Part shown: positions 34,827 through 47,800 of the stretch, piece by piece
Numbering within the stretch: position 1 is the stretch's first letter
Layout: each line of letters starts with the position of its first letter
Source of the DNA: Hygrophila difformis
Lineage: Eukaryota; Streptophyta; Magnoliopsida; Lamiales; Acanthaceae
Reading direction: 5' to 3'
NCBI GenBank assembly: GCA_030278955.1
Contig: JAOANR010000009.1
Span: 39,952,945-40,016,944 of the forward strand
Length of the DNA: 64,000 nt
Position numbers and translations under genes: made by a program
Notes under the pieces: model-generated
Seen by the model: the letters and a program-made list of their open reading frames with translations, nothing else
What the model was told of the DNA's origin: nothing
Database searches by the model: none

Positions 34827-37800
34827 CTCAAGCAATCTTTGGCTACTGTGTCTACTGAGAGGGATACTCTATTGGAGGAGAATGCTGCTCTACTTGCCAA
34901 GAACCAAAGGCTAGATAACATGGTTAAAGGCAAAAACAAGCTGGATGAGATTATCACCCAAGGGAAATCACCATCCAATAGAGAAGGCATTGGCTACAGG
35001 CACAATACTCAGTCTAACAAGAAGTCTACAACCACTTTTGTGCGTGCAGGTACCCTTGAAACCAGTACATCCTAGGAGCCTGTGAAAGCTGCTCAAACAG
35101 AGTCCCCTAAGAAGAGCAAAGACTGCCCTTATTTAAGTTTCAAGGTCATCCTGTCCAACTCTGTTAAAAACTCACCAAAGACCTTCTTGGTGGTCGACCG
35201 GTTGTCTGGCCATCACTTGAACTACAGAAACAGGTCAAACTTACCATGATGTAGATTCCCAAGTCCAACATGGTTCCTAAGATGTGCTTGGTTGTACTTC
35301 TGCTCAAAAAGGACCTAATGATGGTAAGTGGTTGCTCTCGCCACATGACCGGTAAGAAAGAATTTCTCATTGATTATGTGGAATCTGACTGTGGGGAAGT
35401 ACTATATGGTAATGGGGCTAGTAGCAAGATTTGTGGTTATGGGAAGGCAAAAAGGTGCAAATATGGGCTTTCTAACTACTGTCTATTATGTTGCTGATCT
35501 ATCTACCAACCTTATCTCCATAAGTCAACTTTGTGATGAAAAATTCTTTGTGGGTTTCACTGATGAAGACTGTATGGTTATTGACCCTGCTTATAATTGT
35601 GTTATTAAAGGAGTTCGTTCTTCTAACAACTGCTATGTCTTAAAGCCTGTCGTGGAATCAGCTTTTCTGTCACAGGTTGAAACTGCTAGGCTGTGGCATC
35701 AAAGATGTGGGCACATGAACTACAAATCTCTCATTCAACTCAGCAAGTCTGGCGTTGTTCGTGGGTTGCCCAAACTACGAAGCAAAGACAAGACAGTCTG
35801 TGGTGCTTGTGCCAAGGGTAAACAAATTCACTCCGCTCACAAAGTAGTGGATACTATTCAAACAACAAGGTGTCTTGAGTTGTTGCATATGGACTTGATG
35901 GGACCAACAGAAGTTCCAAGTCTGGGTGGTAAGCGATATATATTTGTATGCGTTGATGATTTTTCCCGTTACACTTGGGTTGATTTCTTAAAATCCAAAG
36001 ATGAGACTGTTTCAGTGTTTTCTAAGTTATCCTTAAAGATCATGGCTGAAAAGGATCTCAAGATAAGCCGTATCCGTTCTGATCATGGGAAAGAGTTTGA
36101 GAATCAGTTGTTTGCACAACTCTGCAACAACCTTGGTATTGCTCACGAATATTCAGCTCCTCATACACCATAACAGAATGGTGTGGTTGAGAGGAAGAAT
36201 CGGACTCTACAAGAGATGGCTCGTTCTCTGCTCCATGATAGCAATCTAGGGAAGCGTTTTTGGGCTGAAGCCGTTAACATCTCATGTTACATCATCAACC
36301 GTGTGTACTTGCGTCCTCAGACTACCACTACTCCATATGAGATTTGGAGAGGAAAAACTCCAAACATCTCTGACCTTCATGTCTTTGGGAGTGTATGCTA
36401 TGCTTTGAAGGATCGAACTACTATCAGAAAGTTTGATTCCAAATCTGATGAAGCTATTTTCTTGGGGTATTCAGTGGATTCAAGAGCTTACCGTGTCTAT
36501 TTGAAGAGGACTTCCAAGGTTATTGAAACTATTAATGTTATCTTTGATGATGCTAATTCCTCTGTAGGTTCTGGTTCTCCTCGTGATGATGATGATGATC
36601 CAATTCAGATTATTCCTCTCGTCTCTTCTAGTGCAACTCCTGAAGTGGTTCCTCCCTCGAATCCAATTGAAGTTTCTGATTCTGACGAGCCTGATCCGGT
36701 TGTTGGCACAATATGTGAACAACCATCTGCTCCAGATTCTCCCAAAAGGAGAGGTCCAAAGCGTGGTCCGCGGGCTCCTAAATATCATTCTCAAAGTGAC
36801 ATCATTGATGATCCTTCTGGACCTAGACACACTCGAGGTCATCAGCTTAATATCTCTGAATTAGCAAATATGTGCTTTCATGTTATGAGTTGTTTTGTTT
36901 CCTCAATTGAACCTAAGAATGCTAATGAAGCTTTACAAGATGAGTTTTGGATAGCTGCAATGCAGGATGAGCTTCTCCAATTCAAACGTAATGATGTTTG
37001 GGAGTTGATGGAACAACCAACAGGAGTTAATGTCATTGGTACAAAATGGGTTTTTCGGAACAAGACAAATGAGCATGGGATGATCATTCGAAATAAGGCT
37101 CGCCTTGTCGTCCAAGGCTTCACACAGATTGAAGGTCTGGATTATGATGAGACATTCGCCCCTGTTGCTCGCATCGAGGCTGTAAGGTTATTACTTGCTA
37201 TCTCTTGCTCTCTTGGTTTTAAATTGTATCAAATGGACATCAAAACTGCATTTTTTAATGGGTACATCAAGGAGGACATCTATATGTCTCAGCCTATCGG
37301 ATTTGAATGTCCTGATCATCCTGATCATGTTTATAAGGTTAAGCGTGCTCTTTATGGCTTAAAGCAGGCTCCTCGCGCCTGGTACGAACGGTTGTCCACA
37401 TATCTTCTGGACAAAGGCTATGTGCGTGGCACTGTTGATAAGACGTTGTTCATACAACGTACTAACAACCACTTGTTGGTAGCACAGATTTACGTTGATG
37501 ATATTGTTTTTGGCTCAACCTCTGATGATCTTCGAGACTCTTTTGTACTCTCCATGCAGACTGAATTTGAGATGGGCATGATGGGTGAGCTCACATTTTC
37601 TTAGGGCTGCAAATTAAGCAAACTCCCGATGGGATCTTTCTAAATCAAGAGAAGTATGTTGGCACCATGCTTCAGAAATACAAAATGGGGGATTGCATGG
37701 TTGCTCGATCACCTCTCGGACAGTATGATAAGATTACCAAAGATAATCTGGGGTTTCTGTTAATCAGAAAGTGTATCGCAGCATCATTGGTAGTCTCTTG

Positions 37801-38394
37801 TACCTAACCGCTAGTCGTCCGGATATATCTTTCAGTGTTGGCGTATGTGCCCGGTATCAATTTGATCCTAAAGAGTCCCATCTTCGTGCTGTCAAAATGA
37901 TTCTTCCATATATTAAGGGAACTTCTGGTCTTGGTCTGTGGTATTCTAAACGATCCTCACTCGAGTTAATTGGCTATACTGACTCTGACTGGGCTGGTTC
38001 TTCCGACGATCGAAAATCAACCACTGGGGGCTTCTTTTATCTTGGCCAGAATTTGGTCAGCTGGTATTCTCGGAAACAAAATGTTGTTGCTCTTTCTACC
38101 GCTGAGGCCGAATATATAGCTGCTGCTCATTGCTGTACTCAGTTGATTTGGATGCGTCAAATGCTTCTTGATTATGGTATCTCCTTGGATGATTTTCTTA
38201 TTCACTGTGACAATACCAGTGCCATAAATATCTCAAGGAACCCAGTGCAGCACAATCGGAGTAAACATATTGACATCAGATTTCACTTCATTCGAAATTT
38301 AGTTGAAGATGGTCTTTCCAAGATTCAGCATCTCTCGTTGAAACAACTCGCAGACATCCTTACAAAGAGTCTAGATACTTCTCGATTTGAGTAA
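34827..38394 (+). pseudogene. Sirevirus gag end and pol (protease, integrase, RT, RNase H)
   Basis: The gag frame resumes at 34827 with a coiled-coil stretch and stops at 35073-35075. Pol follows with frame breaks. The protease block near 35320-35355 reads VSGCSRHMTG, so the catalytic Asp of the usual DSG is Val. The integrase zinc region (WHQRCGHMNY; CGACAKGKQIHS) and core (HMDLMGPTE; RSDHGKEFEN; VVERKNRTLQ) lie at 35690-36220, cut by TAA at 36171-36173. RT includes the YVDDIVFG catalytic block near 37493 and shifts frame near 37600. RNase H ends at 38394 with AEAEYIAA near 38102 and SKHIDIRFHFIR near 38262. The Copia gene order is clear, but the protein is inactive. Confidence 0.9.
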
Positions 38395-38630
38395 TTGAGG
38401 CGCAGTATGGGCCTCTGCTTCTCTCACTAATGGGCTCTTTCTCGGGTGGGCCACTAATTCTCTTGGACAATCTTTATTTTGGCCCAAGCCCAGGCGCAGG
38501 GGGAGTTATCTTAACTGAATGAGACGGTTTCCCATCCACCTTCATTTCCTGCCCACGTCTTCTCTCTCTCCCCCATTTCGCCTCTGTGATTTCTCTCCAG
38601 TTCCCCTTCGAAATTTGAAATTTCTTCACA

Positions 38631-40349
38631 ATGGCATCGCCCTCCAGCTCAAACATTAACCCAGATGATGTTGTTGATGCTCAGCAACTTGCGGTAGATG
38701 ATTCTTTTTGCCGTGCGCTCTGGCTTCCGAACAATCTCCCGGAGAGGACCAGTTTGAGGATGCCCACGATGACATTAATGTTGTTGTTGATGATTACTTT
38801 GTTGCTAATCCTGATGATGCGACCATGGAGTCTGATGCTAATATTGCGAAAGGTTCTAGCCCTCAGCCTCCTCAGGACAATGTTGAGACACCGTCGGCCG
38901 GCACAGATCCAACAGCGGGTGTTCCGACAACAGCAAACCCTAACACGGGTTCTGGAAGTCCGACACCTCCTTCGGTCCCTATCCCCGACGCGTCCCCGTC
39001 CGTTCCTGTGCCTCCTGGCTCTAGTTCCCCTCTTTCGCCTTCGGCTGTTGCTACTGGGGATGGCTTATTGATGTTGGATCCTGACACCAACACTCCGCTT
39101 CATTCGGGGACTACTCAGCAGGTTCTCTTTGGTAGTTCTCCTAACCCTGATGTTCCGACGTCTCAAGAACAACCTTCCCAGGCTGCTCTAGATAATACTC
39201 CTCTTGATGAGATTAGGAGACAGGTTCGTGAGAAAGGAAAGCGCAAGGCTGTTCCTACTGTGTCCAAACAACCTCAGAAGAAGTCTAAAAAGGCTGCTCC
39301 TAAGAAGAAGTCGGTCCCTGTTCTCAAGGAATCTAATGCCCACTCTCCCTTGTATTTTTCAATTGATGGGGAAAGGTATGCCATGGAAACCCTAAACTCT
39401 CGTGGTTTCATTTCTGAAAAATGCTATGTGCACCCTTATTATGATCAAATTGGTTTTTCTGAGTACTTAGAGAAGAAGCATCTTTCTGTCTGGGCTACCT
39501 TACTTAAGCATTATTCCCCTACTGTTGTTCGAGAGTTCTATGCTAATTTGCATCCTGATATCCTTGATCCTGTTTCCCCCTGGTTTTGTAAGATTTACCT
39601 TCGTGGAGAGTTGCTTGATCTTACTCCCTCTATTTTTCATGAGTTGTTGGAACTTCCTACCAACACCGATACGGCCAATCCATTTGATTTTCTCAATGCT
39701 AAAGTTAGCTACCATAGCCTCTACCATTTCTGCCTCTAAGAAGTCTGCTTTTGGTAGACGTGCTATGAGTCCCTCTGATTTGTCTATGAAGTTTAATTGT
39801 CTGTTTAGGATTGGTGCTTCGAACTTCATGCCTACCTTTAATGCTAGTCAGCTTAGTTCTCTTATGGGCAAATTCTTGTACTCTATTGATGAATGTCCTG
39901 AGATACTCAACTATGGTTACCTGATCATTAAGCATATGTTGAGATTCTCTCGTGACAAAATTGAGAAGAACACCCAATTTCCCTATCCTACCCTTATCAA
40001 TCTGTTTGCCAACTCTTGTCACTTGCTTGCCCCCTCTGAAACCTTTATTAAGGTTAAGAAACATTTTCCCTCCGACAAGCTTAAGGGTCTTCGCAATGAT
40101 TTCAAGCTTGGTCCTCAGAAGCTTGGTTCTGCTTTGGTTGATCACATCCGAGGTGCGCTGCAACAAGTTGAGAAGGAGTTGGGAGTCCTTAATGATAGCC
40201 AAATGGGGCTCAAGAGGAAGGTTCGTAAGCTGATCACCCTCCTTCCACATTCCTTTGATGCTCCAGCTGAGGGGAGGATGATTCTGATGGTACTCCTTGA
40301 TCTGCCAAGTAAGGGGGAGTTTCAGTGGAAAAGGATTGCAGGTTTCTGA
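38631..40349 (+). pseudogene. Sirevirus env-like region, frameshifted
   Basis: An extra coding region after pol begins at ATG 38631. It changes frame early (about 38710), runs to about 39700, then changes frame again and ends at 40349. The first half is acidic and Ser/Pro-rich with a basic KKSKKAAPKKK patch near 39280. The middle (VREFYANLHPDILDP near 39530) resembles the plant transposon domain found in env-like frames of Sireviruses and Athila. The last part has heptad-like helices. No convincing signal peptide is visible. Sireviruses are known for such an ORF, whose role is unproven. Sequence 38395-38630 is spacer with an AGGGGGAG tract near 38499. Confidence 0.7.
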
Positions 40350-40663
40350 TATTTTACTGATGTTGGAACAACAACTTTTGTTGTTATTGGTTCAGACTTT
40401 GTTATACTTTTGGTATTCTGGATTTCTGGTCTGTAATTAATGGATATGGATATGGATTTCTGATATGTTTTGGATGCTCTGCTATTTGTCTATGGGATTA
40501 TATCTGATGTATGATTGATTTTGATTATGCCTACTCTTCTTCTGCTCCTATCTTTCATGGCATGAATATTGGGTTCATGATGCTCACTTGATCTGATTAT
40601 TTCTTCTGTGCTTCTTCCACTGTTTTGACTACTTGGCCCGATCATCTTCACAAAGGGGGAGAT
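40311..40663 (+). promoter_or_regulatory. Repeated polypurine tracts of the Sirevirus
   Basis: AAGGGGGAGT lies at 40311-40320, AAAGGGGGAGA at 40652-40662, directly before the 3' LTR, and a related CAGGGGGAGT near 38498. Several such tracts upstream of the 3' LTR are a reported Sirevirus trait; the last is the functional candidate by position. The ~300 bp between them is non-coding and T-rich. Confidence 0.65.
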
Positions 40664-41503
40664 TGTTAGGGATATCTTTAGTATTGTGAAGATGTTCGTT
40701 AATGTTATCGTTGTTGCAACATCGTGCCAACAACGTTTGTTTCTCTTCTCTGGAAAAGCACAGAAAGGTACAATGACGTGGCATTTCCCCTTAGCAGGCC
40801 TTAGAGGGTTTTAGATGGGCCTTAAAACCCATATAAATACATGTCTTCGTCCTTGAGGGATTTGTGAGTTTTGAAGCCGCAATCACAGCTCAATTTACAG
40901 AGCATTTGCAGATTCTTAGCTGTGATTACGGCATTTTGGAGCTGCTGAAGAAATCCCCTGCAATTCGTTGTTGCCAGAAGACACCAACCACCATTCTACT
41001 GCTGGTATAATTTTAAGCTGTTGTGTCTCCTGCATTTCTATGGGATTTGGGGATTGTGTTTAGGCATTTCTGGGTTTATCATTTGTAAACACGATCCGTG
41101 CATATTATAGGTGTTTTTATCACCACTGAGCTTGATTTGTTGAGTAGCTAGGATTCCTCAAACACCACCCTAACATCTGCCGGTGAATTGTGTGCATTTG
41201 GGTAGATAGTTGATGCTCCCTTGTGTTTCTCTAGTCTAGGTAGAGTAGATGGAGAAGTTCACTGGAACGTAAGGATGGGTAGGGTGTATTGATGTGTGAT
41301 TCAATGGTTTGTGTGAATCTAGTGAAATCCTGCCTTAGAGCCCCCAGATGTAGATTAGTGGATCGAACTGGGTAACCAAACTGGTTGTGTTCTTGTTTAT
41401 TTCCGCACTCTGTTTGTGTCTGCCTCTGGTTGTGGTTTGCAGGTTATTGAGACAACGCTCAAACAACGCTCACAGGGTTTTATCTATTAGCTTGGGTCTG
41501 TCA
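40664..41503 (+). repeat. Sirevirus 3' LTR
   Basis: 840 bp, TGTTAGGGATATC to GGGTCTGTCA, followed by AAAAT. It is 16 bp longer than the 5' LTR because of an extra segment near 41415-41435 flanked by similar TTGTG words, which looks like a short duplication here or a deletion in the other copy. Confidence 0.9.
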
Positions 41504-44300
41504 AAAATAAAGTCAGCTGTTTTAATTAAAGTAAATTTATGAGAGTAAAATTAAATAATTTTCGTAGTATATGACATTAAAATTAAATATATTTATTTAC
41601 CCAAAAAATAGTCGGATTTAATCTGAAAATAATTTTTATTTATAAGGTTAAGTTATATTTTACATATCATACCAAGATGAATTATATATATATATATTTA
41701 ATATTGGCATTTATGAAATTAGGTTATAATATATCTTTTATAATCATTATCTAACTTTTATATAGATGTGTATAATTTGAATAATTGGTGCAATTATTCA
41801 AAGTCAAGTACAAAATAAAATAATATAAATATGATAATTAAATAATTCTTTAACACGATGGATCATAGTTGGAAAAACAGTCGACCTTAAAAATTATTGT
41901 TATATAAGAAAAAAATTTAGTTTATATAATTGAGACACAAACGATCTTTACTAATAATTTATGCACAATAATAAGTATAATATTGTAAAATTATGTTTTA
42001 AATTGTTCACAGAAAAAAATTAATTTTTAAAGTCATTTATAGTATATATAATATTGGCATTAATCAAAATTATGTTACAATATATATTTTTTATAATCAT
42101 ATCTTTTTAAACTTAAATATTATGCTAGAACTGGAATCTTCATTTGGCCTTTATTCACTCTATTTTTATTCTTTTATTTTGCACTTTTTAATTAATGATG
42201 GAATATAAATAATTTTTATATTTGATTTTATGACTATATGTATGATATTTTTCTTAATAAGAATATGTCACCCTAAAATATTATTCATCATATATGAAAT
42301 GTTTATAAACAATTATTAACATAGGACTTCTACCTCTATTATTTGAACTTTTCTCATTATAGAATAATTTTTGAAATCCACAATTAATTTATTTAAAATA
42401 GGAAATTATTTATTCCAAAATATTTTTATTAATTTAAACACGTAGAATAATTCTTTAAAATATTTAAATTTTCCTCTCAAAATTCATCCATTTAAATAAT
42501 TAAAAGTATCTAAGTTAAATTATGATTTTATTGAGAAGTGAAATATATTAAATATTTCTACCATGGTAGTATTTTTGGACAATATATTATTTAATAGTGT
42601 TTTTGAATATTATGATAATATTTATTGAGGATTCTGAAATTTATTGAAATATGAATAATTAAAAAATTATATATTTTTATATAAATTATCAAAACTCAAA
42701 AAGAAGTAGAATTATTTAAACAAATTTGAGTATACTAAATATCCTTAACCAAATTTTACATTGAAAATTACCAAAATAGCAAATAATGTCATAACAAAAT
42801 ATTGAGAGCAAATTTTATCTCTTGATTCAAACCAAGGTTATCAAGATCGAGATCTTAGTTGGGATCATTTTTGTATTTGCAAGATTGGGATCATAGGATC
42901 GGATTTATATCCTAAGTCCTATTAAATTGCACCAATATATAAAAATAATTTTACATACTTCATATTAACAAATGAAAGCATAAGATAGAATATAATTAGT
43001 TAAATGAAGCAATAAAGCACTATAAATAGTCGAAAATAAAATTCAATACCGATTGTTTAAAAAACCTGAGATTATGGGAGCGTATTTCAATTTTAGTATG
43101 ATCGGATCGTATAGGATTGTATGATTCTATATTAAGATTATTGGGATTTTACAATTAAATTTTGGGATCAAGATCGAGATTCTACTAAATTTAAGATCCT
43201 ACAAAGATCTAGATCGTTTTTAAGAAGTGAAATCGTAAAATTGTAAGATCTTAAGATCAAGATTGATATCTTAACAAATTACCAAATATTGTAATACTCT
43301 ATAACGTAGTAATTAATAATACAATAAATTACTATATAATCCAATCAATTATACAATGACTATTTCTCTTCCTCCTCTTTATATCGAAATGACTAATCAC
43401 CTAAAATGAAAAAATTAGAATATATTCTATAACATCCACCACCGCATATCACGACTAAAAAAGACGAAACAAAAAGTTCCATTCTAAATTGTTGTAACAT
43501 TTCAGGTTAATCATTCAACAATTTCTCTTGAGTAGAAATATATTCTGCACTTCCATTTGAATTTTCCTGCTTCCCTGAACTGTGCCCATGACTTTTTATA
43601 TGAAGAGAATCTTTGATAAGCGCACATATGTTGGACGGAAGAGATATTTTTCCTTAAAAACATTATGAAAGAAGCTTGTTAGATGATTAAAATCACCCAT
43701 AAAACAGAAAATAGCATGAGATGACATCAAAAATAAAAAAAATAAAATCTAAAATACAAATAGGAAAAAAGTTGTCATAAAACATGCTACAAACATATAC
43801 TACCAATTCACATGAGTCAATCACGTACATGCTTAAAAAAAAACAAAAGATGAATAAACATTAAATTAGAAAAATATGACAAAAAAATTATCTAAAACAA
43901 TATATAAAAAAAATAGTAAAATATGAGATTGGAATAGAGATGAATGAAACGAATAATAATGAGGGATGTATTTATATGCAACTCAAATATGTGTATTTAA
44001 TGGAAATAATTTAAAATTTTAAGAGTATTATAGATTATAGATTTATGGAGTATATATGATATGATTGAGTTTGTTAAAATTAAATATTAGATTTTTTATA
44101 AATAATATTGATTTAGGGAGTATGAGGTAGTTGAATTAGATTTATATATATATATATATTATAGATTTAATGAATATATATATGATTGTTAAAATTGGGG
44201 AAGAGGGTTTGAAGAGATGTTGAAAAAAGGAATGGAAAAGTGGGGGAATTTAGACTATATTGTTTATATATATATATAGAGAGAGAGATATATATATATA
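41504..44300. other. AT-rich intergenic region
   Basis: No gene or recognisable element protein is visible on either strand. It contains (TA)n runs at about 41679-41695 and 44143-44160, a mixed (TA)n/(GA)n run at about 44262-44310, and a GATC-rich patch at 42830-43280. It separates the Sirevirus from the synaptotagmin gene. Confidence 0.6.
42830..43280. repeat. GATC-rich patch, possible decayed MITE
   Basis: About 450 bp with many AAGATC/GATCTT words. Its ends, TTATCAAGATCGAGATCTTA and (reversed) TTAAGATATCAATCTTGATC, are weakly inverted. This could be an old hAT-like MITE. No target duplication is convincing, so the class is a guess. Confidence 0.3.
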
Positions 44301-44833
44301 TATATAGATAAATTAATTAATCTTGAGCGACTTAACCGTTACCATTTGCCTATTGCCGTGAACAATTGGGTCTGTTTTTTGTATTTCCATCTCCATTGAC
44401 GGATTGGATCCATGCTTTTAGCATAAATTCGCCGACCACGGCCGCATCGTGGCGTAATCGTGTGGCATGTGGCAACAATATCAATCGGATTCGGAGGGTG
44501 GGAGCATTGGAAGCTTCCTCCGATTCACTACGATATTTGATTTGATTTTGATTTGCTGCCACGTAACTCTTCGCGCGACGTACACAAATTGTTGACGCAT
44601 TGACATTATTCAATTGAAAAGGATTGCGTCCATTTATTGGAATTGGAATCGGTATTATCTTTTGATCAGCTGGAGAACCCTCTTTTTTCGTTGGATTGTT
44701 TAATTATTGCGAAGTTCCCGTCGTGATTGGGAATTGCGATTTGATTCGGAACCCGTGGGGAACATGATTCCCATTGCACAATGATTTGAGCAGCTCCTTT
44801 TCGTTTAGGCTTTTGACTATTGAATCGGGGACG
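44301..44833 (+). promoter_or_regulatory. Promoter and 5' leader region of the synaptotagmin gene
   Basis: Base composition changes from extreme AT to mixed at about 44320. Short upstream ATG frames occur (for example at 44412 and 44764), each ended by a stop before the main start. The transcription start cannot be fixed from sequence. A minus-strand frame at 44350-44613 shows no family resemblance. Confidence 0.4.
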
Positions 44834-47800
44834 ATGGGCTTTGTTGATAGTCTGTTGGGAGTAGTGGGATTTGCAATGGGAATTTTCATCGGCCTTATTC
44901 TAGGATTCTTCATATTCATTTACTTAGGAAGCAGCGATCATAAGAAGGTAACTGCACACCATTTCCTATGGAATGTCATTCGACTCTTTCTTTCATTCAA
45001 TCTATATGCATTACTTCCTCAAAATTATGGTTAGCCTTTTGAGGATTTATTTCTTAGTCCTTTTACTTTGATAGAAATGCGGATACTTAGTCCTTTTAGG
45101 TCCGTTCAATATTTGATTTGATGAGATTTTGAAGGAACTATGTTTGCCTGGAACAGAAAGAGTGATGAAAATTTTGGTTGCTACTTGATGATAGATTGTG
45201 TGACTATTACTGTTTCCAGAGTTTCCGGAAGACTGTTTGATTTGTGTGACTCAGATGAAAGATTGTTCAAACGCTTCACGCTGAATGATCTTCTGAATAT
45301 CTTGACAGATCATTTTAATTCTTTCTACTAGTTCTCTGTGCCACTTTCGTGTGTTTTGAAGATAGGACATGGGACTAGATAAAATTTCAACAGGCTATGT
45401 TTGAACTTTGCAGGATTCTGTATTCAACCATTGAGTTACATGACAATGGTCCTCAATCAGAATATAAAATTCTAACCAAAGTGAAAAACAGCGAAAATTA
45501 TCTGACATTATTTAAGAAAAAGAAAAAACGTAACCCCAACAAAGGGAAGGAACTAAGTTTTGTGTTTCAATCACTTGCAGGAACAACTTGTTACAAGGTC
45601 ACTTGATGAATTGGATCCAGACTCTGTAATTGATCTTCTACCTGAACTTCCATTATGGGTGATGGGGCCGGATTATGAGAGAGTAAGAATTCCTGAATGG
45701 TTTGTTTTAGTGGTCCAAGTTAAGATTTTTGGTTTTGAAGTTAGTTATCCTTTACATGTCTGCAGGTTAATTGGTTCAACAATTTTTTTCAGGATATGTG
45801 GCCATATTTCAATAAGGTGATAATGTATTCGTCGTGTAGATAAATTTGTGTTTCTTATTTGCATTTGTTTTAAGACATGAGATAAGCCTTCCTATCTTTT
45901 TTCATCTGCAGGGAGCATGTGGGATTATCAAAACTTCAGCTGAGGCTACCTTGGCAGAGTATATTGGCAAATACAATATAAAATCTATTTATTTTGAGAG
46001 CCTTACTCTCGGAGATATTCCTCCCAAGATTTATGGTAAGCAACAATGGAGGTGTACATCAATCTGTAAATGTTGATATCTTTCTAGGTGACCATCAGGA
46101 AAATAATATTTTTTTATTTTTTATATTTGAAACGTGTTTGTAAGCTGTTAGATGTTTTCCATTATGCATTTTGAGTCGGCTTGTTCAATATCGTCTTTGA
46201 TCAGGTCTGAAGGCTCAAGATTCTAAAGAGAATGAACTTGTTCTTGATCTTTCACTTAAATGGGCTGGAAATTCAGACATTGCTCTGGCCATTAAGTGTT
46301 TACCTTTGAAACTCACTGTCCAGGTCAGGATAACTTTAGCCATTGCTTGATGAGTACTTAGGTTCCAAAGTAACATTGAAAACTTCAAGTAGAATAATGA
46401 CTTTGTTCATGACAGTATTCATGATTTATATTGATTCTCGAATTTTTTGTTTTTTGTGTTTTATACAAAAGTTGGCATTGATAGGAACTTTAGGACCTTC
46501 ATCCCATACTCTAGGCCTGGGTGTTTAAGAAATCAGCACTCCAAACCGTCTGATTATAAAGGGATTCATTTTAATTCTAAAACTTTTAAAGAATCCTAAC
46601 CCTACCCAAAAAAGGACTGTAATCTTCCTTTGATCTTTCCTAAATAAAAATGTTGCTGTAATAATTTCAAGAAATCAGTTAACACTGTCAAACTGATGGC
46701 AACTCTAATATTATATACTTTGTCAATTGATAAAAAATTTCAGCGCATGCCATTTCTGAGATCTGGTCACTTTGTTCTAAGGCCAGTTTATAGAAGTTCC
46801 AAATATCAGCAGAAGCTATAAGTTTTGAGACATTTTGTGCCAACAGTCCCATGTTCCATTTCTGAGATTTGGTCACTTTGTTTTAAGGCCAGTTGATAGA
46901 AGTTCAAATATCAGCAGCTATAAGGGTGGTTTTAAGACATTTTGTGCCAACATTCCCATGTTTTTCAAGCATTGCAGTGTCATTGATGGAGAAGGTAAAA
47001 AAGTCAAAGTGGTTCATTTTTAGGTTTCTGGTTATGCTGGATGATATTCAAACTTCTCATATTCTACAAAATTGCATTTACTTATTTAATATACTTACTG
47101 CAAGCTTGCAGCCAACGATCGACTTTGGATTAAAGATTATGGGAGGTGACACAATGTCAATACCAGGCCTATATCAGTTTGCCCAGGTTCTTTTCGAATG
47201 TGCATATATGCAGACATGAACTTTATTTTTGTTCGCTTTGTTCTATTAATAGTTGTAAAAGTAAAATGTGCCATGGTGAACGAGAGTCCATCCACAACTT
47301 CCGTATAACTGCTTTGATTTATAAATGAAATTCATGTTAGAATACACAAACGGTTGTTTTGAAACTGCAGCAGATGGTAAGCAAAGAAACTAATAAATAT
47401 AGATGTTCATCAATTTCAGACACCGTTGTTGATTAGCAAACAATTTTTTTGTTATAGGGTTTACAGGAATTGTGCAACATCTGATTTTCAAGATGTTCAT
47501 TTGTTATACCCGTTGAGCTGAAGAAAGTATTATACATGAGACAAGATGAGGTGAAGAACAATGTTGTTTTCTTGCAGGAAGTTTTATCAAAACAAGTTGC
47601 TAAGCTTTATATGTGGCCGCAATCTTACGATATAGATGTCCTCGACAGTTCAATGTAAGCTTGATATGATATAGTTACAGAAATTACTCATCTTCTTGTT
47701 AATATAGCTCGTATATTAAATTCTTATCAACTTTTATATGGCAGAGGAGCTGCCATGAAGCCTGTTGGAATTCTCCATGTCAAAGTTGTGAGAGCACAGA

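Larger units (their letters stand above)
21150..41503 (+). mobile_element. Ty1/Copia Sirevirus, interrupted by Gypsy element C
   Basis: LTRs at 21150-21973 and 40664-41503 are flanked by AAAAT (21145-21149 and 41504-41508). Inside are a primer binding site, gag, pol in Copia order (protease, integrase, RT, RNase H) and an additional env-like region after pol. The extra 3' region and repeated AGGGGGAG purine tracts are Sirevirus traits. Without C and its target copy the element is about 8.9 kb. By eye the LTRs differ at roughly 30 positions plus a 16-bp indel, so the insertion is moderately old. Confidence 0.9.

Noticed and set aside
44262..44310. Mixed TA/GA run as the 5' end of the putative Helitron
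   Set aside because: Only a simple repeat that happens to end in GA followed by T; too weak to assign.
44350..44613. Minus-strand frame upstream of the synaptotagmin gene
   Set aside because: Overlaps the likely promoter and leader, with no recognisable domain.
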